Shown: piece after piece, positions 1 through 9,441 of the stretch | How positions within the stretch are numbered: the stretch's first letter is position 1 | Layout: each line of letters begins with the position of its first letter | DNA from: Leptospira fletcheri | Lineage (GTDB): Bacteria; Spirochaetota; Leptospiria; Leptospirales; Leptospiraceae | Direction of reading: 5' to 3' | Assembly (NCBI RefSeq): GCF_004769195.1 | Contig: NZ_RQET01000008.1 | Coordinates: 186,001 to 250,000, forward strand | Length of the DNA stretch: 64,000 nucleotides | Notes under the pieces: model-generated | The model's input: the letters and a program-made list of their open reading frames with translations, nothing else | Database searches by the model: none | What the model was told of the DNA's origin: nothing | Position numbers and translations under genes: made by a program

Positions 1-656
1 CGCAATTCAAGGACAAAAAACTGAAGATCATCATCTTCTCTTCTCCCTCCAATCCGACCGGAACCGTATTGAGCAAAGACCAGTTGACCGGATTGGCCGA
101 CCTGGCGGAAAAAACGGGAGCCTATCTGATTTCGGACGAAATCTACGAAAAATTCGATTACGACAAACAGTTCCGTTCCGTAGGTTCCTTTTACGAAAAA
201 GCGATCACCTTATCCGGATTTTCCAAAACATACAGCATGACCGGACTGAGATTGGCCTCGATCCTGGCTCCGGAGCCGATCATACGCGCGCTCACGACCC
301 TCCAACAATATACGATCGTTTGTGCCCCTTCGGTAACGCAGTGGATGGGAATCGAAGCGCTCAAAACGGATATGAGTTCGTACATAGACGATTATAGGGA
401 AAAGCGCGACTTTGTTTATGAAAACCTAAAGGACCACTACGAGGTCAAAAAAAGCCAAGGCGCCTTCTATTTCTTTTTAAAGATCAAGGAAAAAGACGAG
501 GATTTCATCGTTCGTGCGGTCAAGGAAAAAGGTTTGATACTCGTTCCGGGATACATTTTCACCGATTCCTCGAATCATATCAGAATCAGTTTCGCTTCGG
601 AATGGGAAAATTTGAAAAGAGGAATCGCCGCGTTGAAGGATCTGTCCGGAGCCTGA
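1..656 (+). CDS. Class I/II PLP-dependent aminotransferase, 5' truncated by the window edge
   Basis: The reading frame is open from base 3 and runs to a TGA at 654-656, so only the C-terminal part of about 217 residues is present. It contains the class I signature region SPSNPTGTVLS near the left edge, followed by ISDEIYEKFDY and the PLP-lysine motif SGFSKTYSMTGLRLA, where the Lys of SFSK type forms the internal aldimine. The C-terminal RISFASE arginine binds the substrate carboxylate. The family transfers amino groups between amino acids and 2-oxo acids, as in aspartate aminotransferases; the exact substrate cannot be read. A TTG at 69 is an internal codon, not the start. The next gene follows 7 bp later. 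Confidence 0.9.
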   Translation, partial: QFKDKKLKIIIFSSPSNPTGTVLSKDQLTGLADLAEKTGAYLISDEIYEKFDYDKQFRSVGSFYEKAITLSGFSKTYSMTGLRLASILAPEPIIRALTTLQQYTIVCAPSVTQWMGIEALKTDMSSYIDDYREKRDFVYENLKDHYEVKKSQGAFYFFLKIKEKDEDFIVRAVKEKGLILVPGYIFTDSSNHIRISFASEWENLKRGIAALKDLSGA

Positions 657-663
657 ACGGAGT

Positions 664-1497
664 TTGGATCCTAGTTTGGAATTCATCCCGCAATCCGCCG
701 TGTCGGTCCTTCTCCAATGGGCGGGAGGGTTCCTGATTTCCGTTTCCTTGGGAAGTTTTTACTCTACTCTCGCGTTTCGTATTCTTCGCTTCTTTTACGG
801 CCCGGAGAGAAAAACAGGATCCTTTTCGGCACGACTGCTTCGTCTATTGACCGAGCCGTCGGCCTGCGAATCCTGCGGTACCAGGATCGCCGGACTCGCA
901 CTTTTACCCGTCTTAGGGTATTGGTTTTCGAAAAAAAAATGCGCGAATTGCGGAGCGGAGGTCAACCCTCTCTATTCCCTCTGCGAAGCGTCTTTCGGTT
1001 TTCTTTTTGCGATCTTCTTTTTCTTTTCGGGGAAGTTCCTAGCTTCCTTGGTATTCGTTGCGCTTTGCGGCCACCTCCTAGTATCCTCCGTTACGGATTG
1101 GAAAAAATTTTCCTTGGATTATGAAAATCTTCCCTTCGTTCTCGCCCTCGGAATACTCTTAAATTTTTTGATGGATTCGAGTATTCCGGGAAAATCAGAT
1201 TGGATCGTTTTCGGGTGTTTCTTATGCACTTTCTTCGCGATTCATTTTCTATTCCCGCACGGAATGGGATTTGCGGACGCGGTCTTTGCCCCTTGCTTCG
1301 CGTTCTTAGCGGGACACCCCTGGTGGATTTTCTTTCTGAATGCATCCTACGCGATCGCTCTTGCGATCACCCTGGGAACCCGCAAAAAAGGAGAAAGCAT
1401 AAGAGGGATCCCCATTCCGATGGGAGTGTATTTTTCCGTCGGTCTTGGATTGACATTTTTGGCCAAAGCGGCCTGGAACTCCGGGTTGCTTTACTAA
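664..1497 (+). CDS. Prepilin peptidase, A24 family (PilD-like)
   Basis: A 277-residue polytopic membrane protein. It has the features of type IV prepilin peptidases: a cytoplasmic zinc-binding pair of CxxC motifs (Cys68/71 and Cys93/96), then hydrophobic helices carrying the two catalytic aspartates, in TDW (Asp145) and in GMGFAD (Asp205). The family motif is usually GxGD; here it is GMG-F-A-D, so the residue before the Asp is Ala. Such enzymes cleave and often N-methylate prepilins or pseudopilins at the inner membrane. The start is TTG, 7 bp after the aminotransferase stop, suggesting co-transcription. No pilin or pilus assembly gene lies nearby, so its substrates are encoded elsewhere. Confidence 0.85.
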   Translation: MDPSLEFIPQSAVSVLLQWAGGFLISVSLGSFYSTLAFRILRFFYGPERKTGSFSARLLRLLTEPSACESCGTRIAGLALLPVLGYWFSKKKCANCGAEVNPLYSLCEASFGFLFAIFFFFSGKFLASLVFVALCGHLLVSSVTDWKKFSLDYENLPFVLALGILLNFLMDSSIPGKSDWIVFGCFLCTFFAIHFLFPHGMGFADAVFAPCFAFLAGHPWWIFFLNASYAIALAITLGTRKKGESIRGIPIPMGVYFSVGLGLTFLAKAAWNSGLLY

Positions 1498-1533
1498 GAG
1501 GATTCTAAACCCTTTTCCCGGAGGAGAAAACAA

Positions 1534-2175
1534 ATGCCCCAGAATATCGCCGATCTTCGGAATGAATATCTAAAAGCCTCGCTGGACGAATCCCAAGTAG
1601 GAGACGATCCCCTTTCCTTCTTTTCCCGTTGGTTCGAGGAGGCATTGCATTCCGAAATCAAGGAGCCGAACGCGATGACCCTAGCGACGATCGGCGAGTC
1701 TGGAATGCCGAACGCACGAATCGTGTTACTCAAATCGATTTCGGAAGGGAAGCTGCGGTTCTTTACAAGCTACGCCAGTACCAAAGGACAGGAATTGGAA
1801 AAACACCCGAGCGCCTGCCTTCTGTTCTTTTGGGCGGAACTGGAAAGACAGGTCCGTATACGAGGGAGCATTGCAAAAGTGCAACGGGAAGTTTCCGAAG
1901 AATATTTTCATTCCCGTCCCGTTTCCAGCCAGATCGGAGCCCTTGCTTCCGACCAAAGCAAAACGGTGGCGAACAGAAAGGAATTGGAAATCAGATTCGA
2001 GGAACTCGCGAAGAAATATGAAAATAGTACTGTCCCGCTACCTCCAACTTGGGGGGGATACGAACTTACCCCGTACGAATTCGAGTTTTGGCAGGGAAGA
2101 AGAAGTAGACTCCACGACAGAATCCAATTCCTGAAATACGGATCCTCTTGGGAGAAAAAACGTCTCCAACCCTAA
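1534..2175 (+). CDS. pdxH: Pyridoxamine/pyridoxine 5'-phosphate oxidase
   Basis: A full-length 213-residue PdxH, which uses FMN and oxygen to convert pyridoxamine or pyridoxine 5'-phosphate to pyridoxal 5'-phosphate. Visible hallmarks are DPLSFFSRWFEEA near the N terminus, NARIVLLK, FFTSYASTKGQELE, and the C-terminal family signature EFWQGRRSRLHDR that contacts PLP. A strong ribosome binding site (GGAGGAG) lies 8 bases before the ATG. It follows the prepilin peptidase by 36 bp on the same strand and ends 5 bp before the converging ribBA stop. Its PLP product could serve the aminotransferase at 1-656 and TrpB at 45.8 kb, but co-regulation is not shown. Confidence 0.97.
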   Translation: MPQNIADLRNEYLKASLDESQVGDDPLSFFSRWFEEALHSEIKEPNAMTLATIGESGMPNARIVLLKSISEGKLRFFTSYASTKGQELEKHPSACLLFFWAELERQVRIRGSIAKVQREVSEEYFHSRPVSSQIGALASDQSKTVANRKELEIRFEELAKKYENSTVPLPPTWGGYELTPYEFEFWQGRRSRLHDRIQFLKYGSSWEKKRLQP

Positions 2176-2180
2176 GTGAG

Positions 2181-3386
2181 TCAGTTCAGGCCGAGGAGGT
2201 GACCCATCTTCATCTTTTTGGTAAAGAGATAATGGTGGTTGTTTCCGGTAGGTTTGATTTCTATCGGGATCCGATCCACTACTTCCAGGCCGTAGCCTTC
2301 CAAACCGACGATCTTCCGCGGGTTGTTGGTCAGTAATTTCATCTTCCCGATCCCGATATCTTTCAGGATCTGCGCTCCCACTCCGTATTCTCTCAAGTCG
2401 GGAGCAAAACCCAATTTTTCGTTGGCTTCCACGGTATCCAGGCCTTCGTCCTGCATATTATAGGCCTTCAGTTTGTTGATGAGCCCGATCCCTCTCCCCT
2501 CTTGGCGCATGTACAGGAGCACACCTTTCCCTTCCTGTGCGATCATGGAAAGCGCGGAATGAAGTTGGGGACCGCAGTCGCATCGTCCGCTTCCGAAGAT
2601 ATCTCCGGTTAGACATTCGGAATGGACCCTGACCATGATCGGATCGTTTTTGTCGACCTCTCCCTTGATCAAAGCAATGTGAACCTTGTCGTCTATCAAA
2701 GTGGAATAAGCGCGGATTTGGAAATCGCCATACTCGGTGGGAAGTTTCGTCTCGACTTCCAGGCGGATCAAGTTCTCTTTTTTTCTTCTGTAACGGATCA
2801 GATCTTCTATCGTATAGATATTCAATCCGTGTTTTGTTGCGAACTTTTCCAGATCGGGCAGTCTCGCCATCGTTCCGTCGTCGTTCATGATCTCGCAAAT
2901 GACTCCCGCCGGATATAGGTCCGCCAGCTTGCAAAGATCGACAGAAGCCTCCGTATGACCCGCTCTTCTCAAAACTCCTCCAGACACAGCCTGCAACGGA
3001 AAGAGATGTCCCGGTTTCATGAGATCGTTCGGAGTCGTTTTCGGATCGATCAACACTTGGATGGTGGTCGCTCGATCTTGGGCCGAAATCCCCGTGGTGG
3101 TTCCTTCCCGTGCGTCAACGGAAACCGTAAATGCGGTCCCGTGTTTGTCTCCTAAAGTATGGTCGTCGACCATTCGGTTCAAGCCGAGTTGTCTCAGTCT
3201 TTCCCCTTCCATAGGAAAGCAAATTAAGCCTCTTCCGTAAGTGGCCATAAAGTTGACCTTTTCTTTGTCGGTAAATTGGGCGGCGCAGACGAGATCCCCT
3301 TCGTTTTCACGATCTTCGGAATCCACTAGAATGATCATTTTTCCGGCTTTTATGTCTTCGATGGCTTGTTCGATGGGTCCGATCAT
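2181..3386 (-). CDS. ribBA: Bifunctional 3,4-dihydroxy-2-butanone-4-phosphate synthase / GTP cyclohydrolase II
   Basis: A 401-residue fusion that supplies both precursors of riboflavin. Residues 1-200 form the DHBP synthase domain, with the acidic signature [12 protein letters not shown] that binds Mg2+ and ribulose 5-phosphate. Residues 205-401 form GTP cyclohydrolase II, with zinc ligands Cys258, Cys269 and Cys271 and the catalytic stretch [11 protein letters not shown]. Both active sites look intact. The ATG is preceded by GAGGTGG at a normal distance. It lies downstream of ribE on the same strand, with 155 bp and a probable terminator hairpin between them, so it is likely its own transcription unit in a rib cluster. 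Confidence 0.98.
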   Translation of the reverse strand: MIGPIEQAIEDIKAGKMIILVDSEDRENEGDLVCAAQFTDKEKVNFMATYGRGLICFPMEGERLRQLGLNRMVDDHTLGDKHGTAFTVSVDAREGTTTGISAQDRATTIQVLIDPKTTPNDLMKPGHLFPLQAVSGGVLRRAGHTEASVDLCKLADLYPAGVICEIMNDDGTMARLPDLEKFATKHGLNIYTIEDLIRYRRKKENLIRLEVETKLPTEYGDFQIRAYSTLIDDKVHIALIKGEVDKNDPIMVRVHSECLTGDIFGSGRCDCGPQLHSALSMIAQEGKGVLLYMRQEGRGIGLINKLKAYNMQDEGLDTVEANEKLGFAPDLREYGVGAQILKDIGIGKMKLLTNNPRKIVGLEGYGLEVVDRIPIEIKPTGNNHHYLFTKKMKMGHLLGLN

Positions 3387-3440
3387 AATTCTATTTCCAC
3401 CTCATTTATTGGACTTGATTTTTACCAATCATAATCGAGG

Positions 3441-3466
3441 AAACAAGCCGAAAAACGCTTTCGGCC
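3441..3466 (-). terminator. Candidate Rho-independent terminator after ribE
   Basis: On the minus strand a 7-bp perfect stem (GCCGAAA / TTTCGGC, 3447-3453 with 3459-3465) with a 5-base loop is followed by TTGTTT. It lies 77 bp downstream of the ribE stop and before the ribBA start, in the expected position to end the sec-rib transcript. The T tract is short, so efficiency is uncertain. The remaining intergenic sequence shows the ribBA ribosome binding site but no recognised FMN riboswitch. Confidence 0.45.
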
Positions 3467-3541
3467 GTTTGGAATCCCAACGAACTTAGGAGGCGGAAAC
3501 GGAGAGAAATGCGGGAATTTCCCGGGACTCCTTCCGGAATC

Positions 3542-4159
3542 CTAGTTTTCTCCCTTGCCGGATTTCAATAGATGCTCCAGGTATCTCGCCACAAGGTCGA
3601 TTTCCAGATTGACCTTGGCTCCCGGTTTCCAAGAGACACCTGCGTTCGTTTTTTCCAGAGTTTCCGGAATCAATACGAGTTCGAATTCTCCAGGATGGGA
3701 ATCCACGATCGTCAACGAGATTCCGTCCACGGTGACACTACCGCGCACCGCAAAATACTTGGAAAATTCCGGATCGTGGCGGACGAGAATCCGGAGCACC
3801 TTTCCGTCATCCTTCTCTTCTACGGAACCTATCGTTCCCGTAGCGTCCACATGACCGGTGACGAAATGACCACCCATTCTAGTATGAGGCTGGACCGAGC
3901 GCTCCAGATTCACCGTGGTTCCAACGCGAAAGGTTCCGAAATTCGTGAGTTCCAGAGTCCTGTAGGAAGAATAAAACTCGAATACATTACCACTTCCTTG
4001 AAACGACATCACCGTATGACAGGCTCCGTTCACGGAAATAGAATCCCCGTTTTTTAGGTCCGGATCCTTCCATTTTGTGCGTACGGAAAATACTTTGCCT
4101 TCTCCCGTATCCGAAACGCTTTCGATCTTTCCGATAGCTTCTATCAATCCGGTGAACAT
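3542..4159 (-). CDS. ribE: Riboflavin synthase alpha chain
   Basis: Riboflavin synthase dismutates two 6,7-dimethyl-8-ribityllumazines to riboflavin and the pyrimidinedione precursor. The protein (205 residues from this start) shows the two-fold internal repeat of the family: [24 protein letters not shown] and the [17 protein letters not shown] stretch, then [17 protein letters not shown] in the second barrel. The frame is open upstream to a GTG at 4177, but the ATG at 4159 gives the canonical MFTGLIE N terminus and has GGGAG about 11 bases upstream. It overlaps the end of ribD by 16 bp, indicating translational coupling. A downstream hairpin probably ends the transcript. Confidence 0.97.
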   Translation of the reverse strand: MFTGLIEAIGKIESVSDTGEGKVFSVRTKWKDPDLKNGDSISVNGACHTVMSFQGSGNVFEFYSSYRTLELTNFGTFRVGTTVNLERSVQPHTRMGGHFVTGHVDATGTIGSVEEKDDGKVLRILVRHDPEFSKYFAVRGSVTVDGISLTIVDSHPGEFELVLIPETLEKTNAGVSWKPGAKVNLEIDLVARYLEHLLKSGKGEN

Positions 4160-5409
4160 ATTTTCAAAATCTCCCACTCGTCGGAATCGACTCGGAATTT
4201 CTCATCAGGACACAATTCCGTTTTCCAGTCCGGACGTCTCCCTTGTTCCAGGTGGATCGCGCCGGATCGGACCTGCAAACACGCGTCGCCAATTTGCATC
4301 TCTCGGGAAAATTCGGAATACAAAAAATTTCCGCCTTCTACCAAGGCAATGTTTACTCCCCAGCCTGCCAATCTCTCCAGAACCAAATCCTTGAAGGAAT
4401 GTTTCGGATAAGAAATCACCCTTCCTTCGGACAAATCCTCCAACCGTTTCCTAGATGCAGTATCGTATTTTATGTCGTCGGAAAGAAAAAAGGCGATCTT
4501 TTTCGAATCGTATTTCGAGTTTAATTCTTCCTGGGTTTTCCAGAAATCTTCCGGAACTTCCGATTCTTCGGGCAGAAAAAAAACCCGAAGAGGTTGGTAA
4601 TCCCTCTCGTAAGTCGCATGCTCCGAAATCACTTCCTCCTTTCCAGCGAATCGGAACAATTCGGAAATCAAACCGGAAAACCCGCCAGGCAAAGGGGCAG
4701 TATCCGATTTTAGAATATCTATTTTTTTGAATACGGGAATCTGCTTTTTGGGGGCTCTGAAGTTCAACTTAGGCAGATCGATCCGAACGGTCTTCGGACC
4801 TACCAAAATCGCGTCCATTTTTGCCCGCAAAACGGAGAGAAAAAAATCCGAAACCGTACTGGAGATCTTTTCTTTGAGTCCGCGATCGCTCGAATAGAAT
4901 CCGTCTGCGCTTAAAGAAGATTTCAACAGGATGGAAGGCTTGGATCTCAGAACCGCACTCGAAAATCCGAACAGAAAAACGGAGGCGATTTCCGAGAGTT
5001 CCGGATGGGGCACCACGTTCACCCCTGCATCCTTCAGTTCCGCGAGTCCGTCTTTTTTTTTGACGAGAGGATTCGGATCCCGCCAACCGTAATATAGAGT
5101 TTTCGGTTTTGCCTCTAAAAACAAATCCAGACAGGGCGGAGTTCTACCGAAATGGGAGCAAGGTTCCAACGTCACGTACGTATCGTGAGGAGGCAAACCT
5201 TCCGGAAACTTTTCTCGGAATCGGCGGTAGGCCTCCCGTTCCGCATGGTTTCCTCCGACTACCTGGGTCCTTCCGGAAGCCAGGATTCTTCCGGAGGAAG
5301 GATCGGCCAACACGCAAGCGACCGGAGGATTCGGCGAGGAGAATCCTAAGGACAAAAAGGAGGATCGAAGGAGTTCCTCCCGAATTTCTTTCGGGAGGGT
5401 GTGTTTCAA
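4144..5409 (-). CDS. ribD: Bifunctional diaminohydroxyphosphoribosylaminopyrimidine deaminase / 5-amino-6-(5-phosphoribosylamino)uracil reductase
   Basis: Catalyses the second and third steps from GTP to riboflavin. The N-terminal cytidine-deaminase fold (about residues 1-150) has the zinc site HAE and [11 protein letters not shown]; the C-terminal reductase half starts near SSLSADG and includes [10 protein letters not shown]. At 421 residues it is about 50 longer than usual, with extra sequence in the reductase half around residues 215-310. The start is TTG at 5409, sharing a TTGA overlap with the secF stop, so it is translationally coupled to secF. The link between sec and rib genes is probably organisational. 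Confidence 0.95.
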   Translation of the reverse strand: MKHTLPKEIREELLRSSFLSLGFSSPNPPVACVLADPSSGRILASGRTQVVGGNHAEREAYRRFREKFPEGLPPHDTYVTLEPCSHFGRTPPCLDLFLEAKPKTLYYGWRDPNPLVKKKDGLAELKDAGVNVVPHPELSEIASVFLFGFSSAVLRSKPSILLKSSLSADGFYSSDRGLKEKISSTVSDFFLSVLRAKMDAILVGPKTVRIDLPKLNFRAPKKQIPVFKKIDILKSDTAPLPGGFSGLISELFRFAGKEEVISEHATYERDYQPLRVFFLPEESEVPEDFWKTQEELNSKYDSKKIAFFLSDDIKYDTASRKRLEDLSEGRVISYPKHSFKDLVLERLAGWGVNIALVEGGNFLYSEFSREMQIGDACLQVRSGAIHLEQGRRPDWKTELCPDEKFRVDSDEWEILKICSPD

Positions 5410-6344
5410 GATTTTCTAAACCGATTCGCTAAGTCGTCGAAGATATCCACCAAAGGAGCGGCGATGAATATGGAGGAAAACGTTCCTAAGACGATTCCAA
5501 ACGTGAGCACATACGCAAAGTCATACAATTCCACCGCTCCTCCTATGATGATCGCTACGACGGAGATCAAGGTGGCAAAAGAGGTATTGATGGTTCTACT
5601 TAATGTTTGGTTGATGGAGATGTTGATCACGTTGGAAAACACGTCCTTCATGTTTCCGGAATTTTCCCGGATCCTGTCGAACACTACGATCGTATCGTTG
5701 ATGGAGTATCCTAACAGGGTCAAAAGGGCGGCAATAATAGGAACGCTGGGTTTGATCTGGAAGAATCCGATAAACGCCAAGGTGATGACCAAATCGTGAA
5801 CAAGAGCGAGAATAGCGCCTAACGCGAATTTGAATTGGAAACGAAAACTTAAATATCCCAGAATGATTAAAAGAGTCATCCCGAGAAGAGTGACTCCTGT
5901 AGAGGTCAATTCCGCTCCCACCACGGACCCGACTTGGTTGGCGGAAAGAATCGCCTTTTTGTCGAGTTTAAAATCGTCGGTCAGCAATCCGATCAGCGCG
6001 TCGATCGCCGAAATCTGTTTGGCTTCCGGAGTGGGATTTCCCTTTTTTTGGAAATACAATTCCTTGATCCGATCCGCAGAACCCAATCCGATATCGATCT
6101 GGAAATGATTCTTCTCCTTGTCCATTTGGACAAGGACGGCTTCGATCCCTTTGGAGGAAAAATAATCCTCCAAACTTTTCCGATCGACGGAATGGTCGAA
6201 TTCCACGACCGTTCTGAGTCCGCCGTCAAAGTCCAAAGAGGTGGCAAAGCCCTTGTATTTCCCGAAAGTCACTCCGAAACCCACGACGATCAGGAGCGTG
6301 GAAAGAGTGATGGAAAGGTATTTGTATTTTATAAAATCAAACAT
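5406..6344 (-). CDS. secF: Protein translocase accessory subunit SecF
   Basis: A 312-residue inner-membrane protein of the RND-like SecDF family, which uses the proton gradient to help pull exported proteins through SecYEG. It has one N-terminal transmembrane helix, a periplasmic P4-type domain with the family opening FATSLDFDGGLRTVVEF, and five clustered helices after residue 140 with the motif YSINDTIVVFDRIREN and a later SINQTLSRTINTS. It starts inside the 3' end of secD (8-bp overlap) and its stop overlaps the ribD start. Gene order yajC, Lys-rich protein, secD, secF supports an export operon. Confidence 0.97.
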   Translation of the reverse strand: MFDFIKYKYLSITLSTLLIVVGFGVTFGKYKGFATSLDFDGGLRTVVEFDHSVDRKSLEDYFSSKGIEAVLVQMDKEKNHFQIDIGLGSADRIKELYFQKKGNPTPEAKQISAIDALIGLLTDDFKLDKKAILSANQVGSVVGAELTSTGVTLLGMTLLIILGYLSFRFQFKFALGAILALVHDLVITLAFIGFFQIKPSVPIIAALLTLLGYSINDTIVVFDRIRENSGNMKDVFSNVINISINQTLSRTINTSFATLISVVAIIIGGAVELYDFAYVLTFGIVLGTFSSIFIAAPLVDIFDDLANRFRKS

Positions 6345-8286
6345 TTTTGGGCACCAGCCTCTTGAATCCGATTTGGAGTCTCGTGACCCCGAGTTTATTT
6401 ACGAGCAGATCCATAATCATTCTGCTTAGGAAAAGAGAAGTGAATAGGGACGTGACGATCCCCCAGCAGAGAGTGATCGCAAATCCTTTGATCGGTCCGT
6501 TTCCTAATTTGATCATCAGAATACCGGAAATAAGAGTCGTAATGTTACTATCTACGATGGTCCAAAATGCGTTATCGAAACCTTGGGCAACCGCCGCGGT
6601 GACATGCTTGCCGGCTCGAAGTTCCTCTTTGATACGTTCGTAAATGATCACGTTCGCATCCACGGCCATACCGACCGTAAGGATAATCCCCGCAAAACCG
6701 GGCAGCGTCAGAGTGAATCCCATCAAAGAAAGCAAGGCCATGAGAACGATCACGTTTACGAGCAGGGCGATATCCGCCACCAAACCGGAAAGACGATAGA
6801 TCGCGACCATAAACAAGATTACCAGTACGAATCCCAAAAGCACGGCCTTCAAACCGACCTCAATCGATTCGATTCCGAGAGTGGGACCGATGAACCTCAT
6901 TTCAAGAACACTGAGCGGAATCGGTAGAGCTCCTTCGCTGATCACGTTCGAAAGATCGACCGCTTCCTCGCGGCTGAAGTCTCCGTCGATTTGCGCATTC
7001 CCCCCGGCGATCGGTCCCTTGATCACCGGAGCGGAAATCACCTTATCTCCCCAGACGATGGCCAATTGACGACCTACGTTTTTGGACGTGATTTCGAAGA
7101 ATTTCTCCGCACCCGCGGAGGTCAGGGTAAAGGAAACGAAATATCCCAGACGGTTATTGTCGTAGGAAGGTCTGGCGTCCCTCATGTCCTTTCCGTCGAG
7201 CGCGATGGCTCTTTCCAAAACGATGAATTCCCGGGGAAGGAGTGGAGCTTTCGGGTTGGCGCCCCTCGCCCATAGTGCGTATAACTTGTATTTTTCCGGA
7301 ATATTGTATTTCTTTTCCAGGGTTACGAGGAATTTATCCTGTTCATCCTTTCCGATTTTTTGTTTTATAATATTCTGAAATTTTACTATATCGGTCTGTT
7401 CCCGTTTGTCCTCGGCGACCAGGCGATTTTCTTCCGTGTCTATCAGGGTTTGGTACGTTCCACGGCTGTCGTTTTGGCTTTTGGGATCCCTGGCGGGTTC
7501 CTTCAACCTATATTCGACCGTCTCGGTGTTCCGGATGATATCCAATATCTGGGAGGAATTGCTGACCCCGGGAAGGGATACTTCGATGGAATCCTGGTCC
7601 TTCTGGATACGAACCTGGGGTTCCGTCAAATTCTGGTTCGTGAGACGATTGTCGATGATGAGTTTCGCTTTTTCCAACTCGATCAGTTTTCTGGAGGGAT
7701 TGAGAGTGAAGTAGCTTTCGATCTCCGCGAGACGATCCTTTGCTTCTTGTCTTTCCTTTTCGGCCAGACTCTTATCCTCGGATTTCTTGTTCAGGCTTTC
7801 GATTTCCTTCGCATAACTGTCCCTGAGTTTGGAGGCGTAATCTTCGAAGTCCCCTTTCAGAACGACGCGCATTCCCCCTTGCAAGTCCAATCCCAGCTTG
7901 ATCGTAAGAGGTCTCTCCCCGAAGAAATATTTCTCCACCCAAGTAGGCCGCAGCTTATTCTTGGGTTCCAGAATGAGTTCCTGGTTTTCCTGGGAAAGCT
8001 GATTGATTTTTGCGGAAGTGATGAATCTTCCCGTAACCAAATAATAATCCGCGTCGGGAAGGATTCCAGGATCAGGCTCGATCTTCCAGGCGCCCTTAGG
8101 ATCGTATTCCTTTTTCCAACGTTCAGAAAAACTTTCCAGAGCGGCCTTTTTCTTTTCTTCCGGAAGATCCCGGAATTCCTTTCGAATCGCAAGCTCCAGC
8201 TCTCTGGTTGCGAAGTTAGGATACAGTAGCGTTAAGGAAGCTGCTACAACGAGTATGGGTACAAGGATCCATTGGGCGGATTTCAA
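6337..8286 (-). CDS. secD: Protein translocase accessory subunit SecD
   Basis: A 649-residue partner of SecF. It has an N-terminal helix, the SecD signature KLGLDLQGGMRVVL near residue 130, a long charged coiled segment (about 155-200), a P1 domain with EVSLPGV, and the C-terminal RND helices with GMAVDANVIIYERIKEELRAG and the motif AFWTIVDSNITTLI. All landmarks of the proton-driven subunit are present. The start is TTG at 8286 with AGGAG seven bases upstream; no ATG fits better. It follows the Lys-rich membrane protein by 9 bp and overlaps secF by 8 bp. Confidence 0.97.
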   Translation of the reverse strand: MKSAQWILVPILVVAASLTLLYPNFATRELELAIRKEFRDLPEEKKKAALESFSERWKKEYDPKGAWKIEPDPGILPDADYYLVTGRFITSAKINQLSQENQELILEPKNKLRPTWVEKYFFGERPLTIKLGLDLQGGMRVVLKGDFEDYASKLRDSYAKEIESLNKKSEDKSLAEKERQEAKDRLAEIESYFTLNPSRKLIELEKAKLIIDNRLTNQNLTEPQVRIQKDQDSIEVSLPGVSNSSQILDIIRNTETVEYRLKEPARDPKSQNDSRGTYQTLIDTEENRLVAEDKREQTDIVKFQNIIKQKIGKDEQDKFLVTLEKKYNIPEKYKLYALWARGANPKAPLLPREFIVLERAIALDGKDMRDARPSYDNNRLGYFVSFTLTSAGAEKFFEITSKNVGRQLAIVWGDKVISAPVIKGPIAGGNAQIDGDFSREEAVDLSNVISEGALPIPLSVLEMRFIGPTLGIESIEVGLKAVLLGFVLVILFMVAIYRLSGLVADIALLVNVIVLMALLSLMGFTLTLPGFAGIILTVGMAVDANVIIYERIKEELRAGKHVTAAVAQGFDNAFWTIVDSNITTLISGILMIKLGNGPIKGFAITLCWGIVTSLFTSLFLSRMIMDLLVNKLGVTRLQIGFKRLVPKNV

Positions 8287-8295
8287 TTTCGACTC

Positions 8296-8991
8296 CTAGT
8301 CTCTTCTCACTTTATTTATTGTCACCGGAGAGCGCCGGCTGATACTACGCGGCCCGCCCGCCCGAAGGCGGTATAAGGCAAATAGGATGATCAGTCCGAG
8401 AATGATGATGGGTTTTTTATATTCCGAAAAGAAGGAGACGATCGCGTTTTGGTCCTTATGCTCGGCGGCCTTACGTTTTTCTTCTTCCTTCTTTTTATCC
8501 TGACCCATCTGCAGGATATTTCCTAGTTTTTCCTGAAAGGAATTCTCCGATTTGGAAGCGTTCGAGGAAGGGTCCGAATATCCGGGAAGATTCTTCGGAT
8601 TCAACGCGGTCTCTTCGTTTACCCAATACGGCTTCTGAGGACGCCCGAACTCTTCCTTTTTGACCGGCTTGTCTACGGACTCTTCCGTATTCTTGGATTG
8701 TCCGTCGGGACCGGTTCCGGATTCGTTCTTGGGATCGACTGCCGATTCCGGCTCCACCTTTTTCTTGGTTTCGTTTTCCTTTGCCTCGGTCGCAGATTTC
8801 TTTTTCTTGGAACCTTTCCTAGATTTCTTCTTTTTGACGGCCTTCGCGCTCTGGGCCTTTTTATCGGCCGGAGCGGTCGCTTTTTTAGGCTCGGAAACCT
8901 TGTCCAAAAAATCGATTTCTTCCCCATCCTGGCCGAAGGCAGGAAGGGTCAGAGTTATGGAAAGAAAGAGGCATAGGATTTTTTTCATCAT
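8296..8991 (-). CDS. Lys-rich secreted or membrane-anchored protein in the yajC-secDF operon, function unknown
   Basis: 231 residues, not recognised as a named family. An N-terminal signal peptide (MMKKILCLFLSITLTLPAFG, probable cleavage after AFG) is followed by a highly charged, low-complexity Lys/Glu/Ser region (about 35-125), a Pro/Asn-rich stretch, a short coiled-coil-like KKKEEEKRKAAE segment, and one hydrophobic helix near residues 190-210 (KKPIIILGLIILFALYRL) with a basic cytosolic tail. That suggests an inner-membrane protein with its charged part in the periplasm. It lies between yajC and secD with tight spacing, so it may act in protein export; that is inference from context only. 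Confidence 0.8.
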   Translation of the reverse strand: MMKKILCLFLSITLTLPAFGQDGEEIDFLDKVSEPKKATAPADKKAQSAKAVKKKKSRKGSKKKKSATEAKENETKKKVEPESAVDPKNESGTGPDGQSKNTEESVDKPVKKEEFGRPQKPYWVNEETALNPKNLPGYSDPSSNASKSENSFQEKLGNILQMGQDKKKEEEKRKAAEHKDQNAIVSFFSEYKKPIIILGLIILFALYRLRAGGPRSISRRSPVTINKVRRD

Positions 8992-9032
8992 CTCACCCGG
9001 TCACTACTATACCTATCGGAAGGTTGCGGTTT

Positions 9033-9383
9033 TTACCCTTCCTTCTTCTTTACGATCGTGCTCGTATTGAACGTCACATTCGTATCCTTAGCGATAGCCA
9101 AAACAACGACATCGTTGTTTTCCTTGAACTCCACCACTTTTCCATGAATTCCGGAGGAAGTGACGACAGTATCCCCTTTTTGGAGGCTTTCTATCATGGA
9201 TTTGCGTTTCTTTTCCTCGTTTCTCTGGGGACGGATCACCAGGAAATACATGATCACGAACATAACCGCGATCATTCCGTAGGGAGAAGTCAATAGAGAG
9301 AGAGGATTTCCCGCAGACGGAGCCGCAGCACCCGCATCCGAGGCTTGCGCGAGTAAAAGAAATGAATTTAAATCGAATTGCAT
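9033..9383 (-). CDS. yajC: Sec translocon accessory subunit YajC
   Basis: A small one-pass inner-membrane protein (116 residues) that associates with SecDF. It has a short N-terminal segment, a helix (YGMIAVMFVIMYFLVI), then the family signature RPQRNEEKKRKSMIESLQKGDTVVTSSGIHGKV and a beta-rich tail. The frame is open up to 9440, but ATG 9383 gives MQFDLNSFLLLAQ and has AGGA nine bases before it, so the longer start is rejected. It is followed by the Lys-rich protein, secD and secF. Confidence 0.95.
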   Translation of the reverse strand: MQFDLNSFLLLAQASDAGAAAPSAGNPLSLLTSPYGMIAVMFVIMYFLVIRPQRNEEKKRKSMIESLQKGDTVVTSSGIHGKVVEFKENNDVVVLAIAKDTNVTFNTSTIVKKKEG

Positions 9384-9441
9384 CTTATTTGTCCTAAATG
9401 GGTTCCGGTGTGGTTCGGTTTGGAGCCAGTATTTTCCCAAC

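Noticed and set aside
3387..3541. FMN riboswitch ahead of ribBA
   Set aside because: The conserved FMN-riboswitch sequence blocks were not seen; the gap is only 155 bp and contains a simple hairpin.
7360..8229. 289-codon plus-strand frame opposite secD
   Set aside because: Antisense to a fully conserved secD; no recognisable motif or ribosome binding site.
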